Assembly: GCA_001464125.1 (NCBI GenBank)
Contig: LNEP01000003.1
Span: 1-64,000, forward strand
Reading direction: 5' to 3'
DNA from: Betaproteobacteria bacterium Ga0077540
GTDB taxonomy: Bacteria; Pseudomonadota; Gammaproteobacteria; Burkholderiales; Methylophilaceae
DNA length: 64,000 bases
The notes below the pieces were generated by a model. That model was not told the DNA's origin and searched no databases. It saw only the letters and a list, made by a program, of their open reading frames with translations. Below are positions 6,750-12,871 of this stretch, one piece after another (position 1 is the stretch's first letter; every line of letters begins with the position of its first letter). Made by a program: the position numbers and the translations under genes.

Positions 6750-7039
6750 GCGATATAGACAAACTTAGAGACCACTTATTTGCGACCTTAGATGGCATAA
6801 AAGCCGGCACGATTGACGTTGAGAAAGCCAAGGCCATCAATGATGTATCGCAAACCATCATTAACACTGCAAAAGCTGAAATTGATTTTGCCCGGGTCAA
6901 TGGCAGTGTTGATACCAAGTTTTTCTCACGCCCGGGCTTACCAAACCACCCTGCTCTACCACACGAAAAAGAGGTTAAACAAACGGAGACCGGCACACTT
7001 ACGCGTGATGGTAATGTCACCACGCACCGCATGAATTAA
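6746..7039 (+). CDS. Hypothetical phage protein, coiled-coil type
   Basis: 97 residues, ATGA overlap with the HNH gene. It contains LRDHLFATLDGIKAGTIDVEKAKAINDVSQTIINTAKAEIDF, a pattern common in short proteins beside phage replication or HNH genes ('..A..V....Q.IINSAK.E...'). Function unknown. Confidence 0.6.
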   Translation: MSDIDKLRDHLFATLDGIKAGTIDVEKAKAINDVSQTIINTAKAEIDFARVNGSVDTKFFSRPGLPNHPALPHEKEVKQTETGTLTRDGNVTTHRMN

Positions 7040-7041
7040 CT

Positions 7042-7290
7042 ATGAAAGTCTGGCTATTTGCAGCGCTTTTTTGTATCACTGCCAATGCAGCCGATGAAAA
7101 GAAGCCAGAACTTAAATGCGACGGGTACACCATGTACACTCACCCAGACGCAAAGTGCAGAGAGCAGCTGCAGCAGGAATACAAAACATTATTTGAACAG
7201 TTTTTAAAGCAACACCCACCACTAAAGGAGAATGTAAATGAATCAAGTAGCAGAAATTCCAGCACAAGCAGCACCCATGCAAATCACTAA
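7042..7290 (+). CDS. Small exported protein
   Basis: 82 residues, ATG two bases after the previous stop. The N-terminus MKVWLFAALFCITANA is a convincing signal peptide with an A-N-A cleavage site, followed by a charged mature part with three Cys (KCDGY, KCREQL). There is no lipobox. The last 53 bases overlap the first DGR target gene in another frame, including its AAGGAG ribosome site. Could be periplasmic; function unknown. Confidence 0.5.
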   Translation: MKVWLFAALFCITANAADEKKPELKCDGYTMYTHPDAKCREQLQQEYKTLFEQFLKQHPPLKENVNESSSRNSSTSSTHANH

Positions 7291-7633
7291 ACCTGAGCTT
7301 AAAGAAGGTGAGCATTATGCCGGTGCAATCATCCATCCAGATGGCACGGGGCATCATGTAATTCTCTTGCCAGGTGACAAAGATGACGGCACATGGCAAG
7401 ACGCAATGGATTGGGCAAAAGAGCAAGGCGGCGATTTACCTGATCGTGTTGAGCAATCACTGTTATTTGCTAAATCAAGAGACCAATTTCAAAAAGACGT
7501 GTACTGGAGCAATACAACTCACGAACGTGAAACAGAGTGGGCTTGGTACCAGTATTTCAGTTACGGGTACCAGACCAATACCACCAAGACTGGCGAGCTC
7601 CGCGCCCGCGCTGTCCGCAGATTACCCATTTAA
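7238..7633 (+). CDS. DGR-type variable protein 1 (C-type-lectin-like, DUF1566/FGE type)
   Basis: 131 residues from ATG 7238 with AAAGGAG seven bases upstream. The core reads LKEGEHYAGAIIHPDGTG, HHVILLPGDKDD, WQDAMDWAKEQGGDLPDRVEQ and VYWSNTT, and then WAWYQYFSYGYQ, ending ELRARAVRRLPI. This is the C-type-lectin-like (formylglycine-generating-enzyme-like) fold used by DGR variable proteins, where a final W.QNF.NGNQ..ELRARAVRR stretch is the variable surface. No signal peptide. The gene's last 87 bases hold the variable region (7547-7620). Its three neighbours downstream are paralogues. Ligand or partner is unknown; the usual role is binding a variable target. Confidence 0.85.
   Translation: MNQVAEIPAQAAPMQITKPELKEGEHYAGAIIHPDGTGHHVILLPGDKDDGTWQDAMDWAKEQGGDLPDRVEQSLLFAKSRDQFQKDVYWSNTTHERETEWAWYQYFSYGYQTNTTKTGELRARAVRRLPI
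7547..7620 (+). other. DGR variable region 1 (VR1)
   Basis: 74 bases in frame with the gene. Compared with VR2 there are 10 differences, all in codon positions 1 or 2 and none in position 3. The paired codons are TAC/TTC, TAT/GAT, AGT/ATT, TAC/ACC, TAC/AAC, ACC/ATC, ACT/TTT and GGC/CGC. Each pair fits an AAC or AAT codon in a template. The last 26 bases, from GAGCTCCGCG onward, are invariant and GC-rich, as at the initiation-of-mutagenic-homing end of DGR targets. Confidence 0.85.
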
Positions 7634-7669
7634 TAATTTGATCATTTAATTATTTATCAGGAGCCATCC

Positions 7670-8020
7670 ATGAACCAACCAGAACTTAATGAAGGTGAAA
7701 TCTACATCGGCGGGTTTATCCATGCCGATGGCACTGGCCATCACACCATTCTATTGCCAAGCGATTACGATCCAGCGCCATGGAAAACACAGATGGAACG
7801 CGCTGCAGCAGAAAACTCAGACCTACCAACCCGTGCTGAGCTTGTGATTATGTATGAGCAGTTTCCAAATGAGTTTCAAGAAACTTGGTACTGGAGCAAC
7901 ACAACGGACAGTGATGGCGATCAGTGGGCTTGGTTCCAGGATTTCATTACCGGGAACCAGATCAATACCACCAAGTTTCGCGAGCTCCGCGCCCGCGCTG
8001 TCCGCAGAGTGCTTTTTTAA
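7670..8020 (+). CDS. DGR-type variable protein 2 (C-type-lectin-like)
   Basis: 116 residues from ATG 7670 with AGGAG upstream, 36 bases after gene 1; the spacers of the four genes share AT-rich 'ATTTAGTCATTT'-like stretches, so gene plus spacer was duplicated as a unit. Same fold motifs as gene 1: LNEGEIYIGGFIHADGTG, HHTILLPSDYD, DLPTRAELVIM, WYWSNTT, then WAWFQDFITGNQ and ELRARAVRRVLF. Outside the variable part it is clearly diverged from gene 1, including silent sites, so the purely position-1/2 pattern in the VR is not from general divergence. Confidence 0.85.
   Translation: MNQPELNEGEIYIGGFIHADGTGHHTILLPSDYDPAPWKTQMERAAAENSDLPTRAELVIMYEQFPNEFQETWYWSNTTDSDGDQWAWFQDFITGNQINTTKFRELRARAVRRVLF
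7934..8007 (+). other. DGR variable region 2 (VR2)
   Basis: 74 bases, exactly collinear with VR1 without gaps and in the same reading frame. Variable codons are TTC, GAT, ATT, ACC, AAC, ATC, TTT and CGC, all with the third base of VR1 conserved. The constant codons between them (CAG, TTC, GGG, CAG, AAG) are shared with VR1. Confidence 0.85.
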
Positions 8021-8056
8021 TCATTTAGTCATTTAACAATTTTTAAGGGTTCAATT

Positions 8057-8485
8057 ATGAGCACCATTACACTAGACCAAATTAAGGCAGAGCAAACCAA
8101 GCTAAACGCAATGATTGCCAGCTTTGAAGCTACCAATTCCGCAAAAAACATATTCCCCATCACCTTTGATTTTCCGGAGCTTAAAGAAGGCGAGCAATGG
8201 GTAGGCACCATCATCAGCGCAGGTGGCAAAAAAGAGCATGTGATTTTATTGCCCGGTGAAAAAGACGACATCAACTGGCAAGATGCAAACGAGTGGGCAG
8301 CCAGCATTGGTGGTCAGCTGCCAGATAGAGTGGAGTCCGCCCTGCTCTATAGCTGCATGAAAGATGAGTTTAAAGAAGAGGCTTACTGGACGTGTGAGAC
8401 GCACACAGGCAATGCAGAGTGGGCTACCAGAGCTACGACGGCAAGCATGGCGAGCTCCGCGCCCGCGCTGTCCGCAGAGAATTAG
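8057..8485 (+). CDS. DGR-type variable protein 3, frameshifted at the start of its variable region
   Basis: Open frame of 142 residues from ATG 8057. It has an N-terminal helical extension absent from genes 1 and 2 (STITLDQIKAEQTKLNAMIASFEA), then the lectin-like core (LKEGEQWVGTIISAGG, HVILLPGEKDD, WAASIGGQLPDRVES, AYWTCETHTG). Against gene 4 one T is missing at the GCT|TAC junction (8425). After it the frame shifts, and the product ends in an Ala/Ser/Thr-rich tail instead of ELRARAVRR. Restoring the T would give YQSYDGKHG then ELRARAVRRELDI, with a stop at 8491-8493. As it stands, it lacks its presumed binding surface and is probably inactive, unless the VR is rewritten by new retrohoming. 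Confidence 0.8.
   Translation: MSTITLDQIKAEQTKLNAMIASFEATNSAKNIFPITFDFPELKEGEQWVGTIISAGGKKEHVILLPGEKDDINWQDANEWAASIGGQLPDRVESALLYSCMKDEFKEEAYWTCETHTGNAEWATRATTASMASSAPALSAEN
8425..8477 (+). other. DGR variable region 3 (VR3), preceded by a 1-base deletion
   Basis: In the restored frame the codons after CAG are AGC, TAC, GAC, GGC, AAG, CAT and GGC, and then the constant GAGCTCCGCG block. Against VR4 (AAC, ACC, AGC, TAC, AAG, ACT, AGC) there are 10 differences, again all in codon positions 1 and 2, with the third bases C, C, C, C, G, T, C unchanged. Confidence 0.8.
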
Positions 8486-8522
8486 ATATTTAGTCATTTG
8501 ATTTATTTTTAAAGGTTTCATT

Positions 8523-9011
8523 ATGAGCACAGTCACACTAGACCTAATCAAGACCAAGCAGGCAGAGCTAAACGCAATGATTGCCCGCTTTGAAGCTACC
8601 AAATCCGTACAAGATTTATTCCCTATCACCTTCGGGGCGCCACAACTTAACGAAGGCGAACGATGGGTAGGCACTATCATCAGTGCGGGCGGTAAAAAAG
8701 AGCATGTGATTTTACTACCAGGAGAGAAAGACGATATTAACTGGAAAGACGCTACCGAATGGGCAGCCAGCATCGGTGGCCAACTGCCAGACAGAGTGGA
8801 GTCCGCCCTGCTCTATAGCTGCATGAAAGATGAGTTTAAAGAAGAGGCTTACTGGACGTGTGAGACGCACACAGGCAATGCAGAGTGGGCTTACCAGAAC
8901 ACCAGCTACAAGACTAGCGAGCTCCGCGCCCGCGCTGTCCGCAAAGCCTTATGCACCACCACCAAAACCACCAAAGGAGTGAGTGATGCAATACACGCTC
9001 ATAGAAGGTAA
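8523..9011 (+). CDS. DGR-type variable protein 4 (C-type-lectin-like)
   Basis: 162 residues from ATG 8523 with AAAGG upstream. It has the same helical N-terminus as gene 3 (STVTLDLIKTKQAEL), then the core and VR, ending SELRARAVRK. A unique 25-residue tail follows, rich in Thr and Lys (CTTTKTTKGVSD). The tail passes over the ribosome site of the next gene and ends at 9011, overlapping it. Bases 8793-8891, just before the VR, are identical to gene 3 (8327-8425) for 99 bases, although the parts further upstream have diverged at many silent sites. Confidence 0.85.
   Translation: MSTVTLDLIKTKQAELNAMIARFEATKSVQDLFPITFGAPQLNEGERWVGTIISAGGKKEHVILLPGEKDDINWKDATEWAASIGGQLPDRVESALLYSCMKDEFKEEAYWTCETHTGNAEWAYQNTSYKTSELRARAVRKALCTTTKTTKGVSDAIHAHRR
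8892..8943 (+). other. DGR variable region 4 (VR4)
   Basis: In-frame codons TAC, CAG, AAC, ACC, AGC, TAC, AAG, ACT and AGC lead into the constant GAGCTCCGCG block. Several of them still look like or are one step from AAC/AAT. The last template codons before the constant block (AAG AAT AAC) can be inferred to be the same for all four VRs, while the 5' part of the VR1/VR2 template differs from that of VR3/VR4. Confidence 0.85.
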
Positions 9012-9165
9012 AGATTCAACAATTGAGCCATGCCCAATTTGTCACAGCAAAGCCCAATTATGGCGTTTTAGTGAGGATATGGATTCGCCTGTATCTCACG
9101 TTGTGATGTGCTCTCATGACGGAGCTATTGGACAGAGAGGTGGACTTGTTCGCGATGGTTGCTGA
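8986..9165 (+). CDS. Small zinc-finger phage protein (Lar-like)
   Basis: 59 residues from ATG 8986 with AAAGGAG upstream. It holds CPICHSKAQLWRF and later VVMCSHDGAIG; the PCP.C motif at the start followed by a distant Cys resembles the Lar family (restriction alleviation proteins of lambdoid phages). It is short and its second Cys pair is incomplete, so it may be a diverged or degenerate member. Same leader as the gene at 10,579 (CCAAAGGAGTGAGTGATG). Confidence 0.5.
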   Translation: MQYTLIEGKDSTIEPCPICHSKAQLWRFSEDMDSPVSHVVMCSHDGAIGQRGGLVRDGC

Positions 9166-9355
9166 TGCTGAGAGGTATAGATGGTTGCGTGATGAATCGC
9201 CAAAACATAAATGCGCCTCACCTTCAGCAACTATGCCAGATGGTTTTGGCATCAAAGTTAGGATGGGATTTCACGGGGATTACAAATGCCAGCCTTACAT
9301 GGATTTAAGTGGCTATGCGCTTGACCAAGCAATTGATTCAGCGAAAGGGAAATGA
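9116..9355 (+). CDS. Hypothetical phage protein
   Basis: 79 residues from ATG 9116, overlapping the previous gene by 50 bases. Pattern VADAERYRWLRDE near the start and ALDQAIDSA near the end, as in many short phage proteins that read 'DA.RYRWLR..........LD.AID.A'. Function unknown. Confidence 0.6.
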   Translation: MTELLDREVDLFAMVADAERYRWLRDESPKHKCASPSATMPDGFGIKVRMGFHGDYKCQPYMDLSGYALDQAIDSAKGK

Positions 9356-9588
9356 TGAGCTACGACCCAAACGGATGCAGTCATGGTGTTAAGTGGGGTG
9401 AAACGTGTGGTCAATGTGAAAAAATTATCCTAAAGCAAAATATATTTGATTTGTCGCAGGATTGTAAAGCGGTAGCAGAAGCACTATCCAATCAACCAAT
9501 GATGTGCACTAGTCCAGAAGTCATTATTGATTTGTACAGAACAATAGACCGATTGGCTAGCATTCTTTTAAGGATAAACCATGACTGA
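9352..9588 (+). CDS. Small phage protein with a Cys/His cluster
   Basis: 78 residues from ATG 9352 (ATGA overlap with the gene before). CSHGVKWGETCGQC near the start could bind one zinc; the rest is helical. Family not recognised. Confidence 0.55.
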   Translation: MMSYDPNGCSHGVKWGETCGQCEKIILKQNIFDLSQDCKAVAEALSNQPMMCTSPEVIIDLYRTIDRLASILLRINHD

Positions 9589-10120
9589 CACACAAAGAGA
9601 AGCGTTTGAAGCAAAGTTTCCTGCACCTGTTGGAGTGACTTTATTCGGTAAAGAATATGTTTGGTTTGGTGGTAATCACCACGGGAAAACTTGCGAATCA
9701 TACAACAATATGTGGAAAGCATTTCAAGCTGGATTAGAGGCTAACACAATGCAATTGCAAGCCATTTATGACGATATGTACAGGCATAAAGACATAGCTC
9801 AAGTAGCGCAGAAACTTTTCATGCTAATTAACGGGCAAGCCGCACTAGCACATAGCCAGAAGGATGAAAAACCGCTATGGGTAAAGCCTAAAGCTTATCC
9901 CGAAAGTAGCGTTCTTTGTTATTTGAAACTATCAAACGGAAAAGTTATTGAGGGAAGTTGTAGGCATGATTGGGATGGAATTGGCTGGTATAAAGGCTAT
10001 CCCGGCATGTGCAACGGTTTTTCTATGGCAGACCCTGATGTAGTTGGCTGGATGTATAAGCATCAAACAAAACTAACGTTAGAACAGCTTAACGCCATCA
10101 CCAATAGAAAGGATGAATGA
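9581..10120 (+). CDS. Hypothetical phage protein
   Basis: 179 residues from ATG 9581, overlapping the previous gene by 8 bases. The N-terminal half reads REAFEAKFPAPVGV and later YNNMWKAFQAGLEAN, the common phage segment 'FE.W......W..W.AR'. The C-terminal half has many aromatic residues (GIGWYKGYPGMCNG). Function unknown; it may be a fusion of two short phage modules. Confidence 0.6.
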   Translation: MTDTQREAFEAKFPAPVGVTLFGKEYVWFGGNHHGKTCESYNNMWKAFQAGLEANTMQLQAIYDDMYRHKDIAQVAQKLFMLINGQAALAHSQKDEKPLWVKPKAYPESSVLCYLKLSNGKVIEGSCRHDWDGIGWYKGYPGMCNGFSMADPDVVGWMYKHQTKLTLEQLNAITNRKDE

Positions 10121-10563
10121 TGGGAACCCATAACGGAGTATTTTGCGAAGAAGATGAAGCCCCTATTAAACCGACTTATGAGCAACTAGAACAATTGTAC
10201 TTTGCTCAATGCGAAGCCACAGATGAATGGGCTGATAAATGCGAACAACTCAAGCAAGAAAACGCTAGTTTAATACATGATTTGAATCAGTATATTTTAA
10301 TTGCTAATACAACTTCCACGGATTTAGCCCAAGCCCAAGCCGAAAAAGCGGAGTTAGTGAGACAGTGTGCGGAGATAGTTGGAAGATACGACCCTGATAC
10401 AGATGACGCTTTGGGCGCTTATGTATCGAGAAACGCAGTCTACGATGCAATACTTTCCCTACTACCAAAGGAGCAATCTGTGAAATATGAACAAAAATAT
10501 AAAGGTACTTTTGATGACTTTTCATCAGTGCCTTTTAGAGATTACAGACCAAATGGTGATTAA
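10117..10563 (+). CDS. Coiled-coil phage protein
   Basis: 148 residues, ATG at 10117 with AAAGGA upstream, ATGA overlap. The middle (about 18-90) is a long helix with heptad-like pattern (LEQLYFAQCEATDEWADKCEQLKQEN), followed by CAEIVGRYDPDTDD and AVYDAILSLLP. Function unknown. Confidence 0.55.
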   Translation: MMGTHNGVFCEEDEAPIKPTYEQLEQLYFAQCEATDEWADKCEQLKQENASLIHDLNQYILIANTTSTDLAQAQAEKAELVRQCAEIVGRYDPDTDDALGAYVSRNAVYDAILSLLPKEQSVKYEQKYKGTFDDFSSVPFRDYRPNGD

Positions 10564-10578
10564 CCAAAGGAGTGAGTG

Positions 10579-10773
10579 ATGGAATTTGAACGTAAAGAAA
10601 AGTACATCGTTTTAAAGATTAGTAAATTATCTGATATTGAAATTAACGAAGTAAAAGAAAAATACAGCCGTGCTATGACTGAATCGGTAGTAGTGCCTTC
10701 AACATGGACACAAGAGTATGAAGCGGCTTGGAAACTAGTTGAGGATAAAATAGTTAAGGACACAACCAAATGA
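10579..10773 (+). CDS. Small hypothetical phage protein
   Basis: 64 residues from ATG 10579, with leader CCAAAGGAGTGAGTGATG as before the gene at 8986. Reads MEFERKEKYIVLKISKLSD, then WTQEYEAAWKLVEDKI. Highly charged. Function unknown. Confidence 0.55.
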   Translation: MEFERKEKYIVLKISKLSDIEINEVKEKYSRAMTESVVVPSTWTQEYEAAWKLVEDKIVKDTTK

Positions 10774-11384
10774 AAGAACGCCCAATACTTTTTAGTGCCC
10801 CTATGGTGAATGCCATATTGAATGGCACCAAGACGGTGACTAGGCGCACAGTAAAGCTGCCAAATGGCTGTGTGTTTGGCAATGATTATGCCGGCCAAAT
10901 AATTGATACAAAGCATCAAAACATGCCTGGCCATGACATAGAGTTTCCAATAGATGAACTGCACTGCTCCTACGGGCAAGTTGGCGATCAGTTATGGGTG
11001 CGTGAGGCGTGGCGTTGGAATGATGGCACAGAATGCGGATGTTCTGAATTTTGCCATCATAGTGGCGCAGGCTATGAGTATCGGGCAACAGGTGCAGGCG
11101 ATGAAGATACCAAGTGGAAACCATCTATTCACATGCCACGCAAAGCAAGCCGCATACAGCTTGAAATTACTGGTGTGCGCGTTGAGCGATTGCAGGATAT
11201 TAGCGAGGAAGATGCAAAGGCAGAAGGTGGACCAGACATACTTGGCTTTGAACACGATACTGTGAAGCATGGTTGGCAAAGCTACAGTGAGTGGTATCTA
11301 TGGCTTTGGGAATCAATTAACGGCGCTGGATCATGGGCGGCTAATCCATGGGTGTGGGTGATTGAGTTTAGGAGGGTTGAGTAA
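10770..11384 (+). CDS. ASCH-domain phage protein
   Basis: 204 residues, ATGA overlap. It begins KERPILFSAPMVNAILNGTKTVTRR, the hallmark of phage ASCH-like proteins, and continues VGDQLWVREAWRW, then SRIQLEITGVRVERLQDISEEDA, and ends NPWVWVIEFRRVE. ASCH (PUA-like) domains bind RNA or modified nucleotides; the phage role is not established. The Cys-rich insert (CGCSEFCHH) is found in several phage members. Confidence 0.8.
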   Translation: MKERPILFSAPMVNAILNGTKTVTRRTVKLPNGCVFGNDYAGQIIDTKHQNMPGHDIEFPIDELHCSYGQVGDQLWVREAWRWNDGTECGCSEFCHHSGAGYEYRATGAGDEDTKWKPSIHMPRKASRIQLEITGVRVERLQDISEEDAKAEGGPDILGFEHDTVKHGWQSYSEWYLWLWESINGAGSWAANPWVWVIEFRRVE

Positions 11385-11386
11385 AA

Positions 11387-11593
11387 ATGGTTGAATGGGT
11401 TACTATCCAAAAACTTGCCGCCGATACAGGCTACAGCGTGCAAGCGTTACGGGCAAAAATAAACAGGGGCGATTTTATCCAGGGGTTACATTGGCGCAAA
11501 TCGCGTGATGGCCGCATACAATTTAACATAGAGGCATACAACTCATGGGTCAAAGGCGAGAGGCTGGAATTGAAGAGCGTGGTAGCAGCATAA
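11387..11593 (+). CDS. Excisionase / helix-turn-helix DNA-binding protein
   Basis: 68 residues. WVTIQKLAADTGYSVQALRAKINRGDF is an AlpA/Xis-type winged helix-turn-helix, with GLHWRKSRDGRIQFNIEAYNSWV after it, the typical ending of small excisionases beside a tyrosine integrase. It overlaps the integrase start by 49 bases. Expected role: directing excision together with the integrase. Confidence 0.8.
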   Translation: MVEWVTIQKLAADTGYSVQALRAKINRGDFIQGLHWRKSRDGRIQFNIEAYNSWVKGERLELKSVVAA

Positions 11594-12705
11594 GGATAGT
11601 TTTTCAATGGCGCGGCATGCGCTGCCGTGAAACCCTAAAGATTGAGCCTACCAAGACCAACAAACAGTATGCAGCAGGCCTACTGGCAGAGATAAAACGC
11701 AAGATACAGATCGGCACGTTCAACTATGCCGATTATTTTCCAAACTCAGCCAAGGCGGCAACCGGCAAAAACATCCACTTAACGTTTGCTGATGCTGCAG
11801 ATACCTGGTTAAAAGCCAACGCGCAACTGGCCAAGTCATCATTTATTACTTATCAAAAGCACTTAAACAAGCACTGGCTGCCAGAGTTTGGTAAGCGCAG
11901 ACTAAGTGAAATTACCTACACCGAATTGATGGCGCACCTGGCACAAATCAAAGTCACGCCAAAAACCCGCAACAACATACTGATCCCCATGCGCAGAATA
12001 CTCGATGCAGCATTCTTGGACGGTGTGATCGAGACTAACCCTGCAGCGCGCATCCGCAATGTGAAAGCACAAAAGGCTGAGCCTGATCCATTCACGCTTC
12101 CAGAGGTTGACAGGATCCTTGGCCATATTAAAAACACCTATGATGAACAGATATTAAATTATTTTGAATTTGCCTTTTTTAGCGGCCTAAGAACATCAGA
12201 GCTGATAGATCTAAAGTGGGGTGATGTTGAGGCGGACTTGGTGGTGGTTCGCAGTGCCAAGGTGGAAGGTGAAAGTAAATCAACTAAAACTAGCCAGATC
12301 CGTTATGTTGAATTAAACGCCAGGGCAAAGGCCGCTTTAAAACGCCAAAAATTACACACCCACCTTAAATCAAACTATGTGTTTTTAAACCCAATCACCG
12401 GCAAAACATGGAGTGATCAACGGTCACAAAGCCAAGTCTACTGGACGCCAACTCTTAAAAAGCTAGAGCTGCACCACCGGACGCCATATCAAACCAGACA
12501 CACCTTTGCCACATTAATGCTGATGGCCGGAGCTAACCCCATGTGGGTGGCCAGACAACTTGGCCATGCGAACATGAAAATAACGCTAGAGGTATACAGC
12601 AAGTGGATTGATCTGGCGGATAAATCGAGAGAGCTGGACAAAGTAAATAACGCTCTATTTGCCCCAAATATGCCCCAAGAAAAAACCAGTGCCGCTGGAA
12701 GCTAG
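11545..12705 (+). CDS. int: Tyrosine site-specific recombinase (prophage integrase)
   Basis: 386 residues from ATG 11545. The N-terminus has an arm-type DNA-binding segment (GIEERGSSIRIVFQWRGMRCRETL, DUF3596-like), and a core-binding SAM-like domain lies around residues 85-170 (TFADAADTWL). The catalytic domain has Arg in GLRTSELIDLKW, the H-x-x-R box in YQTRHTFATL, His in QLGHANM and the Tyr nucleophile in LEVYSKWI. It integrates the element into the tRNA-Ser 3' end, 17 bases away. All catalytic residues are present, so it should be active. Confidence 0.93.
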   Translation: MGQRREAGIEERGSSIRIVFQWRGMRCRETLKIEPTKTNKQYAAGLLAEIKRKIQIGTFNYADYFPNSAKAATGKNIHLTFADAADTWLKANAQLAKSSFITYQKHLNKHWLPEFGKRRLSEITYTELMAHLAQIKVTPKTRNNILIPMRRILDAAFLDGVIETNPAARIRNVKAQKAEPDPFTLPEVDRILGHIKNTYDEQILNYFEFAFFSGLRTSELIDLKWGDVEADLVVVRSAKVEGESKSTKTSQIRYVELNARAKAALKRQKLHTHLKSNYVFLNPITGKTWSDQRSQSQVYWTPTLKKLELHHRTPYQTRHTFATLMLMAGANPMWVARQLGHANMKITLEVYSKWIDLADKSRELDKVNNALFAPNMPQEKTSAAGS

Positions 12706-12717
12706 CACTGGCTTTAT
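12686..12717 (+). terminator. Intrinsic terminator at the integrase end
   Basis: CCAGTGC and GCACTGG pair (7-base stem, 12-base loop), followed by CTTTATT. The stem covers the last integrase codons and would end the rightward operon just before the tRNA gene. Confidence 0.6.
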
Positions 12718-12722
12718 TGTAT

Positions 12723-12812
12723 TGGCGGAAGAGGTGAGATTCGAACTCACGGAGGGCGTGAACCCTCGACAGTTTTCAAGACTGTAGCATTAAACCGCTC
12801 TGCCACTCTTCC
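12723..12812 (-). tRNA. tRNA-Ser(TGA), phage attachment site
   Basis: Cloverleaf on the minus strand: acceptor GGAAGAG pairs with CTCTTCC, the anticodon loop CTTGAAA gives TGA, there is a long variable arm typical of class II tRNA, then T-arm GTTCGAATC, with CCA encoded. The 3' end faces the integrase, so it should carry the attachment core; the other core copy is outside the window. Confidence 0.95.
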
Positions 12813-12871
12813 AAATTAAAACGCTATCGCTTTGTTACGACATCAGCGAAAGACGGCATTATAGCAAAGAT

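Larger units (their letters stand above)
1..12723. mobile_element. Prophage-like integrative element (right part), integrated at tRNA-Ser
   Basis: Everything from the left edge to the tRNA-Ser gene reads as one temperate element. It has a tyrosine integrase ending 17 bases from the tRNA 3' end, an overlapping excisionase-like gene, a divergent CI-like/Cro-like switch, a CII-like gene, a primase-like gene, an HNH gene and many short genes with 4-base ATGA overlaps. The outer boundary on this side should be the attachment core inside the tRNA 3' end (about 12,723-12,750). The other boundary, and any head, tail and lysis modules, lie outside the window, so it cannot be decided here whether this is a full phage or a satellite. 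Confidence 0.85.

Noticed and set aside
8057-8485. Gene 3 tail considered as a different natural C-terminus
   Set aside because: The missing single T restores a perfect VR and the constant ELRARAVRR end, so frameshift is the simpler reading.
7547-8943. VR differences considered as ordinary divergence or gene conversion
   Set aside because: Ordinary divergence would include third-position changes, which are absent in the VRs but plentiful outside.
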